A DNA stretch of 64,000 nucleotides. Source: Bog-756 sp963725275 (lineage in GTDB: Bacteria > Actinomycetota > Acidimicrobiia > Acidimicrobiales > RAAP-2). Both the position numbers and the translations under genes were made by a program. Below are positions 20,199-31,267 of this stretch, in pieces. Where the stretch lies: the NCBI GenBank assembly GCA_963725275.1, contig CAVRXS010000007.1:248001-312000 (forward strand), written 5' to 3'. The stretch's first letter is position 1. Every line of letters starts with the position of its first letter. Under the pieces are notes generated by a model. The model did no database searches, had not been told where the DNA came from, and was given only the letters and a program-made list of their open reading frames with translations.

Positions 20199-21391
20199 GC
20201 ACCCGACATACCTTCACTTCCGAGTCCGTCACCGAAGGACATCCGGACAAGATGGCGGACCAGATCTCCGATGCCGTGCTCGACGCGATGCTGGCGGACG
20301 ACCCGGACAGTCGGGTCGCGTGCGAGACGCTGTTGACAACCGGGCTGGTGCTGGTTGCTGGTGAGATCACCACCTCGACCTACGTGGACATCCCGAAGCT
20401 GGTGCGCCAGACCGTGCTCGACATCGGCTACGACGACGACGCCTACGGCATCGACGGGAACACCTGCGGGGTCATCGTCTCGCTCGACGAGCAGTCGCCC
20501 GACATCGGGCAGGGCGTCGACAAGGCCTTCGAAGTGCGGGCAGGCACCGGCGGGGAGGACCAGCTCAACGCGCAGGGCGCCGGGGACCAGGGGATGATGT
20601 TCGGGTACGCGTGCGACGAGACACCCGATCTGATGCCGCTGCCGATATGGCTCGCCCACCGGCTTGCGCAGCGCCTGGCCCAGGTGCGCCGCGTCGGCAC
20701 GCTTCCCTACCTGCGCCCTGACGGCAAGACCCAGGTGAGTGTCTGCTACGAGGACGGGCGGCCCGTCGCGCTCGAGACCGTGCTCATCTCGACCCAGCAC
20801 GATCCGGGGATCGACCTCGAGACCCTCCTTCTGCCCGACCTGCGGGACAACGTCATCCACCCGCTGCTCCCCCCGGAGCTCGACTGCACCCAACTCCGGA
20901 TCCTGGCCAACCCGACCGGGGTCTTCGAGCAGGGCGGTCCCCACGCGGACACCGGTCTCACCGGTCGCAAGATCATCGTCGACACCTACGGGGGGATGGC
21001 GCGCCACGGCGGCGGTGCCTTCTCCGGCAAGGACCCCTCCAAGGTCGACCGCTCCGCCGCCTACGCGGCACGCTGGGTGGCCAAGAACCTCGTCGCCGCC
21101 GGCGCGGCGACCCGCTGCGAGCTCCAGGTGGCCTACGCGATCGGTGTGGCCCGGCCGGTCTCCGTGCTGGTCGAGACGTTCGGCACCGAGTGCTGCGACC
21201 CGGCCCGCATCGCGCGGGTGGTCGACGAGGTCTTCGATCTGCGCCCGGCGGCCATCGTGCGCGACCTCGACCTCAAACGGCCGATCTACCGGAAGACGGC
21301 GGCCTACGGGCACTTCGGGCGGTCCGACAAGGAATTCACCTGGGAGGACACCTCGCGAGCCGACGACCTGAAGCAGGCGCTCGGCCTCTGA
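20183..21391 (+). CDS. metK: S-adenosylmethionine synthetase
   Basis: Forms S-adenosylmethionine from methionine and ATP. The 402-residue protein has all family motifs: FTSESVTEGHPDKMADQISD at the N-terminus, GAGDQGMMFGYA, GGPHADTGLTGRKII, the P-loop-like GGGAFSGKDPSKVDRSAAYA and the closing KTAAYGHFGRSD. ATG 20183 lies inside the coaBC end; GTG 20195 is a second candidate. No SAM riboswitch was found, as expected with no leader. Confidence 0.96.
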   Translation: MDHPVSTRHTFTSESVTEGHPDKMADQISDAVLDAMLADDPDSRVACETLLTTGLVLVAGEITTSTYVDIPKLVRQTVLDIGYDDDAYGIDGNTCGVIVSLDEQSPDIGQGVDKAFEVRAGTGGEDQLNAQGAGDQGMMFGYACDETPDLMPLPIWLAHRLAQRLAQVRRVGTLPYLRPDGKTQVSVCYEDGRPVALETVLISTQHDPGIDLETLLLPDLRDNVIHPLLPPELDCTQLRILANPTGVFEQGGPHADTGLTGRKIIVDTYGGMARHGGGAFSGKDPSKVDRSAAYAARWVAKNLVAAGAATRCELQVAYAIGVARPVSVLVETFGTECCDPARIARVVDEVFDLRPAAIVRDLDLKRPIYRKTAAYGHFGRSDKEFTWEDTSRADDLKQALGL

Positions 21392-21444
21392 GCGGCCGCT
21401 CCGCACTTCCCGCGTCGGCCGGGGAAGGACCATCCCGCCGGGTC

Positions 21445-23205
21445 GTGCGGGTGGTGCCCGACGTCCCCGCCATCCATCGCCGGTTCGACTACTCGGTACC
21501 CGCCGCCCTCGATGCCGCGGTCACCGTCGGCGCCCGGGTGCGGATCGAGCTGCACGGTCGGCGGGTCGGGGGCTGGGTCGTCGAGGATGGGGTGACCCCG
21601 CCTCCCGGGCTGGTGACCAAAGACCTCGCCGCGTCGAGCGGGCTCGGACCGCCGGCGACAGTTGTTGCGCTGGCCGAGTGGGCCGCCTGGCGGTGGGCCG
21701 GACCGCTCTCCTCGTTCCTCGGCACCGCGTCGCCCGACCGGGTGGTGCGCACGATGCTCCCGCCGGCGACCGGCACGGCGGATGCGCGGCCGGCTTCCCC
21801 CGGTGGCGCCGCGATCACACTGGTCGACGAGGCACTCGGCGGCGCGGGCCCCGCGGTGATCCGGCTGGCGCCGGCGCTCGACGCGGGCCGGATCGTCCTC
21901 GAGATCGCCCATCGCGTCGGCCCGGCCGGAGTGCTCGTGGTCGCTGCCTCGCGGGTGCGGGCCGAGGCACTCGCCGGCCGGCTCCGCGATGCGGGGCTGC
22001 CCGTCGCGCTCCTGCCCGAGCAGTGGGCGCGGGCCCGGCAGGGCGCGAGCACCGTGGTGGGTACCCGGGCGGCTGCATGGGCCCCCCTGGAGCGCATCCG
22101 GGCCGCGGTGGTGCTCGACGCCCACGACGAGGCCCACCGCGAAGAGCGGGCGCCGACCTGGTCGGCGGTGGACGTCGTCCTCGAGCGCGGACGACGTGAC
22201 GGTGCGCCGGTGGTGCTGGTGAGTCCGTGCCCACCGGTCGCCATCACCGAGGCGGTGCGACTGGTGACCACCGACCGCGCGGTGGAGCGGCGCGGGTGGC
22301 CGCCGGTCGAGGTGGTCGACCGCTCCGGCGACGACCCCCGGACCGGGCTCTTCTCGGAGCGGCTCGTGGCCGTCGCCCGGGCCGAGCTGGAACGCAGCGG
22401 CGGACGGGTGGTGTGCGTGCTCCACCGCACCGGACGGGTCCGGCTCCTGGCCTGCGCGGTCTGCGGCGCGCTCGCCCGCTGCACCCGCTGTGGCGGCGCG
22501 ATGAGCCAGGCCGAGCGCGGCGGCCCGCTGTCCTGTCGGCGGTGCGGGGAGACCCGCCCCGGTCTCTGCGCGGTGTGCGACTCGACCCGGCTCAAGAACC
22601 TCCGGATCGGGGTCACCCGGGCCACCGAGGAGCTGGCGGCACTCCTGGGCACAGAGGCGCTCGAAGTCACCGCGGGCGTCGTACCCGGCGGCGAGCTGGA
22701 CGCGGCCCGCCTGGTCGTCGGCACCGAGGCCGCCCTCCACCGGATCGAGCATGCCGGCGTCGTGGTATTCCTCGACATCGACCAGCACCTGCTGGCCCCG
22801 CGGTTCGCCGCCAGCGAGCAGGCGCTCGCCGTCCTGGCACGGGCCGCCCGGGTGGTCGGTGCGAGGTCGGGCGCCGGCCGGGTGCTGGCCCAGACCAGGC
22901 TTCCCCACCACGAGGTCCTCCGGGCTGCCGTGCATGCCGACCCGGAGCTCCTGGCGACCGCGGAGCGCGCCTTGCGCCTGGAGCTCGGCCTGCCTCCCTT
23001 CTGCGCCCTCGCACTGCTGAGCGGTCCGGGCGCGGAGACCTACGCCGCCGGGCTGGGCGGCGTTGCCGGCCTCGCCGTCTCCGCACTCGGCGCCGACCGG
23101 TTCCTGGTCCGGGCGGGCGGGCACGACTCGCTGGCCGACGGCCTCGCCACGGTTGCCCGTCCACCGGAGCGCCTGCGGGTCGAGGTCGACCCGACCGACG
23201 TCTGA
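21445..23205 (+). CDS. priA: PriA-like primosomal protein, helicase motifs degenerate
   Basis: Replication-restart protein related to PriA. The 586-residue product keeps the N-terminal DNA-binding part (RVVPDVPAIHRRFDYSVP), the zinc-binding insert with eight cysteines (CAVCG, CTRCG, CRRCG, CAVCD between about residues 335 and 385) and the C-terminal helicase-fold core. A Walker A GKT/S motif is absent: the expected place reads VIRLAPALDAGRIVLEIA, and the DEAH box is altered to DAHDEAH. This matches the non-canonical actinobacterial PriA, so ATPase activity is unlikely. GTG 21445 is the best-placed start. Confidence 0.88.
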   Translation: MRVVPDVPAIHRRFDYSVPAALDAAVTVGARVRIELHGRRVGGWVVEDGVTPPPGLVTKDLAASSGLGPPATVVALAEWAAWRWAGPLSSFLGTASPDRVVRTMLPPATGTADARPASPGGAAITLVDEALGGAGPAVIRLAPALDAGRIVLEIAHRVGPAGVLVVAASRVRAEALAGRLRDAGLPVALLPEQWARARQGASTVVGTRAAAWAPLERIRAAVVLDAHDEAHREERAPTWSAVDVVLERGRRDGAPVVLVSPCPPVAITEAVRLVTTDRAVERRGWPPVEVVDRSGDDPRTGLFSERLVAVARAELERSGGRVVCVLHRTGRVRLLACAVCGALARCTRCGGAMSQAERGGPLSCRRCGETRPGLCAVCDSTRLKNLRIGVTRATEELAALLGTEALEVTAGVVPGGELDAARLVVGTEAALHRIEHAGVVVFLDIDQHLLAPRFAASEQALAVLARAARVVGARSGAGRVLAQTRLPHHEVLRAAVHADPELLATAERALRLELGLPPFCALALLSGPGAETYAAGLGGVAGLAVSALGADRFLVRAGGHDSLADGLATVARPPERLRVEVDPTDV

Positions 23206-23241
23206 GCAGGACCACGGGGCGATGTCCCGTAGAATGGGCCG

Positions 23242-23787
23242 ATGCCTTCCTACTCCGTGCGCACCTACGGCGACCCTGTCCTCAAGCAGGTCGCCCGTGA
23301 GGTCGACCAGATCGACGGCGCGCTCGCGAAGCTGGTCGACGACATGGTCGAGACGATGTACGACGCCGTGGGGGCCGGCCTGGCCGCCCCTCAGGTCGGC
23401 GTGCAGAAGCGGGTCTTCGTCTACGACGTGGGGGACGGGCCGGAGGCGCTGATCAACCCGGAGATCGTCGAAACCGAGGGGGAGTGGTACCACGACGAGG
23501 GGTGCCTCTCGATTCCCGGGCTGCGGCTCGGGATCGTGCGTCCCAACCGGGTCCATGTCCGCGGATTCGATCTCGAGGGCAACGAGCGGTCGCTCGAGGG
23601 CGAGGAATTCCTCGGGCGGGTCTTCCTGCACGAGGTCGACCATCTCGACGGGGTGCTCATGATCGAGCGTCTCGACGAGGACATGCGCAAGCAGGCCCTG
23701 CGCGTCCTGCGCGACCGGGCGCTCGGCCTCGACACCTCGGCCATGGAGGCCAAGTTGGTCTCGGCCGGCAGCGACCGCGAGCTCTGA
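23242..23787 (+). CDS. def: Peptide deformylase
   Basis: Removes the formyl group from nascent proteins. The 181-residue metalloenzyme shows motif 1 GAGLAAPQVG, motif 2 EGCLSIPG (metal-binding Cys) and motif 3 FLHEVDHLDG (two His ligands and catalytic Glu). A -10 box TAGAAT at 23230-23235 sits six bases before the ATG with no Shine-Dalgarno, so the message is probably leaderless. fmt, the opposing formylase, follows after 62 bases. Confidence 0.96.
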   Translation: MPSYSVRTYGDPVLKQVAREVDQIDGALAKLVDDMVETMYDAVGAGLAAPQVGVQKRVFVYDVGDGPEALINPEIVETEGEWYHDEGCLSIPGLRLGIVRPNRVHVRGFDLEGNERSLEGEEFLGRVFLHEVDHLDGVLMIERLDEDMRKQALRVLRDRALGLDTSAMEAKLVSAGSDREL

Positions 23788-23849
23788 CCCGCCGGTGGGC
23801 ACCTGCCGTCCCGGTTCCCCCGGGACGCCGGACCACTAGGGCCCCGGCG

Positions 23850-24749
23850 ATGGCTCGCCTGGTCTACCTCGGCACCCCCGACGCCGCCGTCGCCCCCTTG
23901 CGCACGCTCGTGGCGGCCGGCCACGACGTGGCCCTGGTGGTGACCCGCCCCGACCGGCGGCGCGGGCGGGGGAACGACCTGCTCCCGAGTCCGGTCAAGG
24001 CCGCGGCCCACGCGTGCGGTCTCGCGGTCACCGACGACCTCCACGACGCGACCGCGGTCGGGGCCGAGCTCGGCGTGGTGGTCGCCTACGGACGGATCAT
24101 CCCGGTCGCGGTGCTCGAGGTGCTCCCGATGGTCAATCTCCACTTCTCGCTCCTGCCCCGCTGGCACGGGGCCGCCCCGGTCGAGCGGGCGATCCTGGAG
24201 GGGGACTCGGAAACGGGGGTCTGCCTCATGGCCGTCGAGGCCGGCCTCGACACCGGGCCGATCTACGCCGAGGTTGCAACTCCGATCGGTGAGGAGGAGA
24301 CGGTCGACGAGCTGCGGGCCCGACTCGTCGCCATCGGTTGCGCCCTGCTGGTGGAGCATCTGGCCGATGGCCGCAGCGGGCTGCCGGCCCCCAGGGAACA
24401 GGCAGGCACGCCGAGCTACGCGGAGAAGATCCTGCCACACGAGTTGGAGCTGGACTGGCAACGCCCGGCCATCGACCTCCGTCGGGTCATCCGCCTCGGT
24501 CGTGCCTGGACGACGTTCCGAGGGCGACGGGTCCGTATCCTGTCGGCCGCTGCCTCGACGGAGGAGGCGGGCACGGGCGAGGGAGCCGGCCCACCCGCTC
24601 CGGGCGCGTTGCGGGATGCGGTGGTGGGCGCCGGTGAGGGGACGTCACTCCGCCTGCTGACCGTCCAATCCGAAGGGAAGCGGCCGATGGAGGCCACCGC
24701 CTGGCTGCACGGGGTGCGCGCCGGTCCGGACGACCGCCTCGGAGGGTGA
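23850..24749 (+). CDS. fmt: Methionyl-tRNA formyltransferase
   Basis: Formylates initiator methionyl-tRNA. The 299-residue product starts RLVYLGTPDAAVAPLRTL, has the folate-binding/catalytic region VNLHFSLLPRWHGAAPVERAI (Asn-His pair, about residues 92-112) and the catalytic Asp in GLDTGPIYAEV, then a C-terminal OB-like domain starting near SYAEKILPHELELDW. ATG 23850 is the first start giving the conserved N-terminus. In many actinobacteria an rsmB methyltransferase gene follows fmt; here rpe follows directly. Confidence 0.95.
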   Translation: MARLVYLGTPDAAVAPLRTLVAAGHDVALVVTRPDRRRGRGNDLLPSPVKAAAHACGLAVTDDLHDATAVGAELGVVVAYGRIIPVAVLEVLPMVNLHFSLLPRWHGAAPVERAILEGDSETGVCLMAVEAGLDTGPIYAEVATPIGEEETVDELRARLVAIGCALLVEHLADGRSGLPAPREQAGTPSYAEKILPHELELDWQRPAIDLRRVIRLGRAWTTFRGRRVRILSAAASTEEAGTGEGAGPPAPGALRDAVVGAGEGTSLRLLTVQSEGKRPMEATAWLHGVRAGPDDRLGG

Positions 24750-24801
24750 GCGCGGACGGCCAGCTCCGGCCGCGTGGACGCCCCCGGTAGGCTCGGGCGC
24801 G

Positions 24802-25497
<696 letters not shown>

Positions 25498-25538
25498 GCC
25501 CTCTGCTCCGCCCCGGGCTCGGGGGGGACACCGGCTGG

Positions 25539-26549
25539 ATGCTGCGGGCGGTCGACGCCGCCGAGCGGGTTCGTGGCCGCACCGCGCCGAACCCGTGGGT
25601 GGGTGCGGTGCTGGTGGCTCCCGGGGACTCGCACGCCCCGACGACCTGGTTCGTCGGGGCCACGGCCCGCCCGGGTGGTCCCCATGCCGAGGTTGCCGCC
25701 CTGACCTCGGCCGGGGACCGGGCCCGGGGCGGGACCCTCTATGTGACCCTCGAGCCGTGCGCGCACCATGGTCGGACCCCGCCGTGCACCGACGCGGTGC
25801 TCGACGCGGGCGTTGCCCGGGTGGTGGTGGGGCTGGTCGACCCCGATCCGCTGGTGGACGGGCGGGGTGTCGAACTCCTGCGGAACGCGGGGGTGGAGGT
25901 CGAGGTCGGGGTGGCAGCCGACGTGGTGGGCGAGCAGTTGGCGCCCTACGTGGCGCACCGGCGCACCGGGCGGCCGTGGGTCGTGCTCAAGCTGGCGTCC
26001 ACGCTCGACGGCCGGATCGCCGCCCCGGACGGCTCGAGCCGTTGGATCACCGGTGAGGCCGCCCGCCGGGACGCCCACCGGCTGCGGGCCGTGTCCGACG
26101 CGGTGGTGGTGGGAGCGGGGACCGTGCGCGCCGACGACCCGAGCCTGACCGTCCGACTCCCCGCCGACGACCCGTTGTTCCGCGGGCCGGACGACCAGCC
26201 GTTGCGGGTCGTGCTCGGACGTGCTCCGGCCGGCGCCGCCGTCCGGCCCGCGCTCGAGCTGGACGGTGACCCGGTCGAGGTGCTCGAGCAGCTCGGCAGC
26301 CGCGGACTGGTCCAGGTCCTCGTCGAGGGCGGCGCCCGTGTGGCCCACGAGTTCCATGCCAGAGGCATGGTCGACCGCTACGTGCTGTACCTCGCCCCGG
26401 CCCTCTTCGGCGGCGACGACGCACGCCCCCTGTTCGACGGCCCGGGTGCGGCCACAATCGGGAGCCTGTGGCGTGGGGAGGTTCGCTCGGTGACTAGCCT
26501 GGAGGGCGACGTGCGGGTGGAGCTGGCTCCGGTCGCACCCCCGGTCTGA
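25539..26549 (+). CDS. ribD: Bifunctional riboflavin deaminase/reductase
   Basis: Deaminates then reduces the pyrimidine intermediate of riboflavin synthesis. The N-terminal zinc deaminase (about 1-145) has TAPNPWVGAVLV, the zinc motif PHAEV and PCAHHGRTPPC. The reductase domain (about 147-336) has RPWVVLKLASTLDGRIAAPDG and VLVEGGARVAHEF. The middle of the reductase (from LRVVLGRAPAG to GDPVEVLEQL) is shorter than usual, giving 336 residues rather than about 360. ATG 25539 follows a GGGGGGGA stretch by about ten bases. Confidence 0.92.
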   Translation: MLRAVDAAERVRGRTAPNPWVGAVLVAPGDSHAPTTWFVGATARPGGPHAEVAALTSAGDRARGGTLYVTLEPCAHHGRTPPCTDAVLDAGVARVVVGLVDPDPLVDGRGVELLRNAGVEVEVGVAADVVGEQLAPYVAHRRTGRPWVVLKLASTLDGRIAAPDGSSRWITGEAARRDAHRLRAVSDAVVVGAGTVRADDPSLTVRLPADDPLFRGPDDQPLRVVLGRAPAGAAVRPALELDGDPVEVLEQLGSRGLVQVLVEGGARVAHEFHARGMVDRYVLYLAPALFGGDDARPLFDGPGAATIGSLWRGEVRSVTSLEGDVRVELAPVAPPV

Positions 26550-26670
26550 GCGCCGGGGCCGGGCCGTGGTCGCGTCGCTCGGGTCCCGTCCACAGAAATC
26601 GCCCAAGGTCGGCCCGCGAGGAGCCGACAACAAGAGCAGCGGTCACTCAACCGAGGGAGACAGAGGGTCG

Positions 26671-27877
<1,207 letters not shown>

Positions 27878-27891
<14 letters not shown>

Positions 27892-28459
27892 CCGGACCCT
27901 GCTGCCGGACGATGCCGTTGCGCGTGCTGCGACGCGGGTGGGTACCTCCCTCGAACCGTCGGGCGCCGCGTCGCTCGCCGCCGAGGTCCGGATCGCATTC
28001 GCCTGCGCCGCGTTCAACGGGGGCATCACCGACCGGTTGCTCACCGGCGCACTGGACTCGCTCGAGACGGCGGGGTGCGACCTCGGCGGTGTGACCGTGG
28101 CCTGGGCCCCGGGTGCGTTCGAGCTGCCGCTGCTCGCTCAGCACCTGGCCGGATCCGGGCGTATCGATGCGGTGGTCTGCCTCGGAGCGGTCATCCGGGG
28201 CGACACCGGGCACTACGAGTTCGTGGCCGGTGAGTGCGCCGCCGGGATCCAGCGGGTCCAGCTCGACACCGGCCTGCCGGTCGTGTTCGGTGTCCTGACC
28301 ACCGACACCGTGGAACAGGCCCTTGTCCGCTCGTTGCCGGACGACACCAACAAGGGCGCCGAGGCGGTCCGCACCGCGTTGGAGACACTGGCGGTGCTGC
28401 GCGGCGTCGCCGGCATCGCGGCCGGGGCGCACGTGGGCTACTCCGTCGGCGGGCGGTGA
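27878..28459 (+). CDS. ribH: 6,7-dimethyl-8-ribityllumazine synthase
   Basis: Condenses the RibD and RibB products to lumazine. The 193-residue protein is longer than usual (about 155) because of a 35-residue N-terminal extension. Core motifs: FNGGITDRLLTGA, WAPGAFELPLLA, GAVIRGDTGHYEFVA (catalytic His) and FGVLTTDTVEQA. The ATG overlaps ribBA by 14 bases and the stop overlaps the hisG start by four, so translation is coupled along the unit. Confidence 0.93.
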
Positions 28460-29358
28460 GCGTGCTCCGTCTGGTCCTCCCCAAGGGCTCCCTCGAGAAG
28501 GCGACCCTCGAGCTGTTCGCGGACGCCGACCTTGCGGTCAGCCGGTCGTCGAGCGTCGACTACCGGGCGACCATCGACGACCCCCGCATCGATGACGTCC
28601 GCATCCTGCGACCGCAGGAGATCCCGCTCTACGTCGCCGACGGCCTGTTCGACATCGGGATCACCGGACGCGACTGGATCGAGGAGCGGGGGAGCGCGGT
28701 CACCTCGCTCGGCACCCTCCAGTACTCGAAAGCCTCTGCCAACCCGGTCCGGGTGGTCCTGGCCGTACCCACCGAGCTCCCGATCGACTCGATCGACGAC
28801 GTGTCCCGCTCGGCGACAGGGGCGAACGGCGCGCTGCGGGTGTCGACCGAGTACCCGGAGCTGACCCGTCGCTATCTCGCCGACCACGGGGTGCGCGCCT
28901 CGGTGAGCGTGTCCTACGGAGCCACCGAGGCCAAGGTGCCCGATATCGCCGACTGCGTGGTCGAGATCACCGAGACCGGGCGTGCCCTGCGGGCCGCCGG
29001 GCTCAAGATCGTCGAGACCCTCCTCGTGTCCCACACCGAGCTCATCGCCAATCCGGCCGCCGCGGCCGACCCGGCCAAGCGTCACGCCATGGAACAGCTG
29101 CTCACGCTCCTCCAGGGTGTCCTCGAAGCGCGGGGCAAGGTCCTGGTCAAGCTCAATGTGGGCGCCGACCAGCTCGGAGGGGTCATCGAGGTCCTGCCCT
29201 CCCTGCGGTCGCCGACGGTCTCCGAACTGTTCGGCGAGGGAGGGTTCGCCGTCGAAGCGGTGGTGCCCAAGGCGGAGATCAACGTGCTGATCCCCGCGTT
29301 GCGCGACCGCGGCGCAACCGACATCATCGAACTGGCACTGTCCAAGATCGTCCACTGA
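28456..29358 (+). CDS. hisG: ATP phosphoribosyltransferase, long form
   Basis: First and feedback-controlled step of histidine synthesis. The 300-residue length and the C-terminal ACT-like domain (from about residue 215, with LEARGKVLVKLNVGAD and EINVLIPALRDRG) make this the long, HisZ-independent form. Catalytic domain motifs: LRLVLPKGSLEKATLELF, DIGITGRDWIEE and the PRPP-loop region DCVVEITETGRALRAAGLK. GTG 28456 overlaps the ribH stop; GTG 28462 is an alternative. No other his gene is in the window, so hisG is separated from the rest. Confidence 0.95.
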   Translation: MSVLRLVLPKGSLEKATLELFADADLAVSRSSSVDYRATIDDPRIDDVRILRPQEIPLYVADGLFDIGITGRDWIEERGSAVTSLGTLQYSKASANPVRVVLAVPTELPIDSIDDVSRSATGANGALRVSTEYPELTRRYLADHGVRASVSVSYGATEAKVPDIADCVVEITETGRALRAAGLKIVETLLVSHTELIANPAAAADPAKRHAMEQLLTLLQGVLEARGKVLVKLNVGADQLGGVIEVLPSLRSPTVSELFGEGGFAVEAVVPKAEINVLIPALRDRGATDIIELALSKIVH

Positions 29359-29366
29359 GCACGTCG

Positions 29367-29813
29367 TTGACCCCTCCCTACCCGACCTCCCCCTCCGACC
29401 TGGTCCCGGTGGGCCGAGCCCCCCTGATCGGCCACGTGGTCTCGTTCGACGAGGCGCGTGGCCTCGGCACCGTCGAGTGCGGGCCCAGCCGCACGGTCCC
29501 CTTCCACTGTGCGGTCATCACCGACGGTTCGCGCACGATCGACGTCGGAGCGGTGGTGGCCGTGCGCATCGTGGCCGGCCGGCTCGGTATCCTCGAGGCC
29601 CGGTCGGTCCGCCCGCTCCCCGGGGTGGTCTCCCCCGGAGGATCCCTCGCCATCGGTGAGCAGGCCGCTCACGGTTCGGGCGCTTCGCTCTCGCGGTCCT
29701 CACCCGGATCCGGGTCCTGGCCGGTCGCGGAATCGGGGACCCGCTCTTCCGAGCCCGCCTCGGAAGAGGTGGCCGGCGGGGTGCCCGATCCCTGGCCGGT
29801 CCCGTCGTCGTAG
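29367..29813 (+). CDS. Cold-shock-domain-like protein with disordered tail
   Basis: Small protein following hisG by eight bases. Residues about 17-85 resemble a cold-shock/OB fold (GHVVSFDEARGLGTVECG, VPFHCAVITDGSRTIDVG, VAVRIVAGRLGILEA), which suggests a nucleic-acid-binding role; the classic RNP motifs are only loosely kept. The last 55 residues are Ser/Pro/Gly-rich and overlap the end of the opposing MFS gene by 145 bases. The start is a TTG at 29367. The fold assignment is moderately sure; the function is not known. Confidence 0.6.
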   Translation: MTPPYPTSPSDLVPVGRAPLIGHVVSFDEARGLGTVECGPSRTVPFHCAVITDGSRTIDVGAVVAVRIVAGRLGILEARSVRPLPGVVSPGGSLAIGEQAAHGSGASLSRSSPGSGSWPVAESGTRSSEPASEEVAGGVPDPWPVPSS

Positions 29814-31267
29814 GGGTTGCCGAGGATCGAGCGGGCCATGTCGATGACCACGGCACTGTCCGCGTCCTCCTCGGTGACCACGCCGAGCAGGGGAGCGGCC
29901 AGGAGGCCGGTGAGGATGCCGGTTTCGGCCATGGACTCGGCCTGCACGACGCTCCACTCCCACAACCGCCGGACCATGTCGGGGCTGGCCGGGTCCCGTT
30001 TCGGGTACTTCAGCCAGCAGTTGACCACTGCCTGACCCACGCCGGTCGCAGCCGGGAAGAGCCAGATGAGGCGGTAGTTGCCGGTGGCGTCGATGACGAA
30101 GGCAGCGATATAGGCCATGACCACACTGCACAGGTTGAACGGGGCCAGCAGTACCCCGATCCGCTCGCCGAGACCACCGGCCCGCGGCAAGAGCCGGAGC
30201 AGCAGCGGCGCCATGACGATGATGTAGGCACCGACGAACGGTGCCCCGATGAACCCGAGGACGACCGCCTGCCAGAGGTGGGTCTCGAAGTACTGGACGC
30301 CGGCGAGCAGCGCCCCGACCAGCGGGGCCCCGATGGCCAGTTGCATCGGGGTGAGCTTTCGGCTGAGCGGGATCCCGAGCGCGATACCGATGAAGAAGAC
30401 CGGGATGCCGGTGACCAGGCCGGCGATGGTCTGCGCGCTCGCCCCGGCATGGAGCACCTTCTGGAAGAAGAGGATGGCGACGTACGCCGTGGACCCGACA
30501 CCGGACCAGAAGAGCAACGACCCGCCGACGAGCACCTTGGCGTTGGGTCCCGCCAGGATCTCGCGGAGCTCGTCCCGGGCCGGGCGGGCGCGCTCCTTGC
30601 GGTCTGCCTCGGCTCCGAACGAGGCGGCCGGTGCCTCGCGCACCAGCACCAGGACGACCAGCCCCACCGCCACCAGGATCACCGCGTCGATCTGGAAGGG
30701 GAGGTTCCAGGTGGCCGGGTTGCTCTGCTTCCACGAGGCGATGACGGTTCCCTTGATCGTCCAGCTCGCGAGCGTGCCGAGCACGGTGGTGAGCAGCAGT
30801 GCCTTGATCCAGCGGCTGCGACCGAACACCTCGGGTACCACCGCCACGTTGGTGAGGGTGAAGGTGGCCGAGGCCTGTCCGGCGATGAGGATCATCAGCA
30901 CGAGGAGCCAGTACCCGTGGACGACCGTGAACATCCAGGTCGCCGCGCCCATCAGGATGAGACTGCCGGCCATGTACGGGGTGCGCCGCCCGACCCGGCT
31001 GCGGGTCCGATCGCTCAACCGCCCGGCCACCGGGTAGGTCAACCAGCTCACCAGCCGATCGGCGGTCAGTGCGAAGGTGACCGCGAGCGCACCGGAAGCC
31101 CGTTGCTGGACGAAGAGCGTGATGAGCACCCCGGAGACGGCGAGGTTGGCCCGGGGACCGACCAGGCCCACCGAGAGCCCGATGAAACTCCGGAGTCGGG
31201 AGGCGTCGATCTGGCCGGTGGGTCGGGCGGCCGCGGGCAGATCGGCCTCGCCCGGCGGGTCGCTCAC
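29669..31267 (-). CDS. MFS transporter, GPH-like
   Basis: Integral membrane transporter of 532 residues with about 12 hydrophobic segments. The loop between helices 2 and 3 reads GRLSDRTRSRVGRRTPYM, resembling the sugar/cation symporter (GPH) branch of the MFS. An N-terminal tail of about 25 residues and a long hydrophilic, acidic C-terminal tail (about residues 455-532) flank the membrane part; the tail is the section overlapping the cold-shock-like gene on the other strand. The GTG start overlaps the end of the DUF1844-like gene by four bases, so the two form a unit. Substrate unknown. Confidence 0.8.
   Translation of the reverse strand: MSDPPGEADLPAAARPTGQIDASRLRSFIGLSVGLVGPRANLAVSGVLITLFVQQRASGALAVTFALTADRLVSWLTYPVAGRLSDRTRSRVGRRTPYMAGSLILMGAATWMFTVVHGYWLLVLMILIAGQASATFTLTNVAVVPEVFGRSRWIKALLLTTVLGTLASWTIKGTVIASWKQSNPATWNLPFQIDAVILVAVGLVVLVLVREAPAASFGAEADRKERARPARDELREILAGPNAKVLVGGSLLFWSGVGSTAYVAILFFQKVLHAGASAQTIAGLVTGIPVFFIGIALGIPLSRKLTPMQLAIGAPLVGALLAGVQYFETHLWQAVVLGFIGAPFVGAYIIVMAPLLLRLLPRAGGLGERIGVLLAPFNLCSVVMAYIAAFVIDATGNYRLIWLFPAATGVGQAVVNCWLKYPKRDPASPDMVRRLWEWSVVQAESMAETGILTGLLAAPLLGVVTEEDADSAVVIDMARSILGNPYDDGTGQGSGTPPATSSEAGSEERVPDSATGQDPDPGEDRESEAPEP

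Noticed and set aside
26550..26670. FMN riboswitch upstream of ribBA
   Set aside because: The gap is too short for a full RFN element and the conserved boxes are not present.
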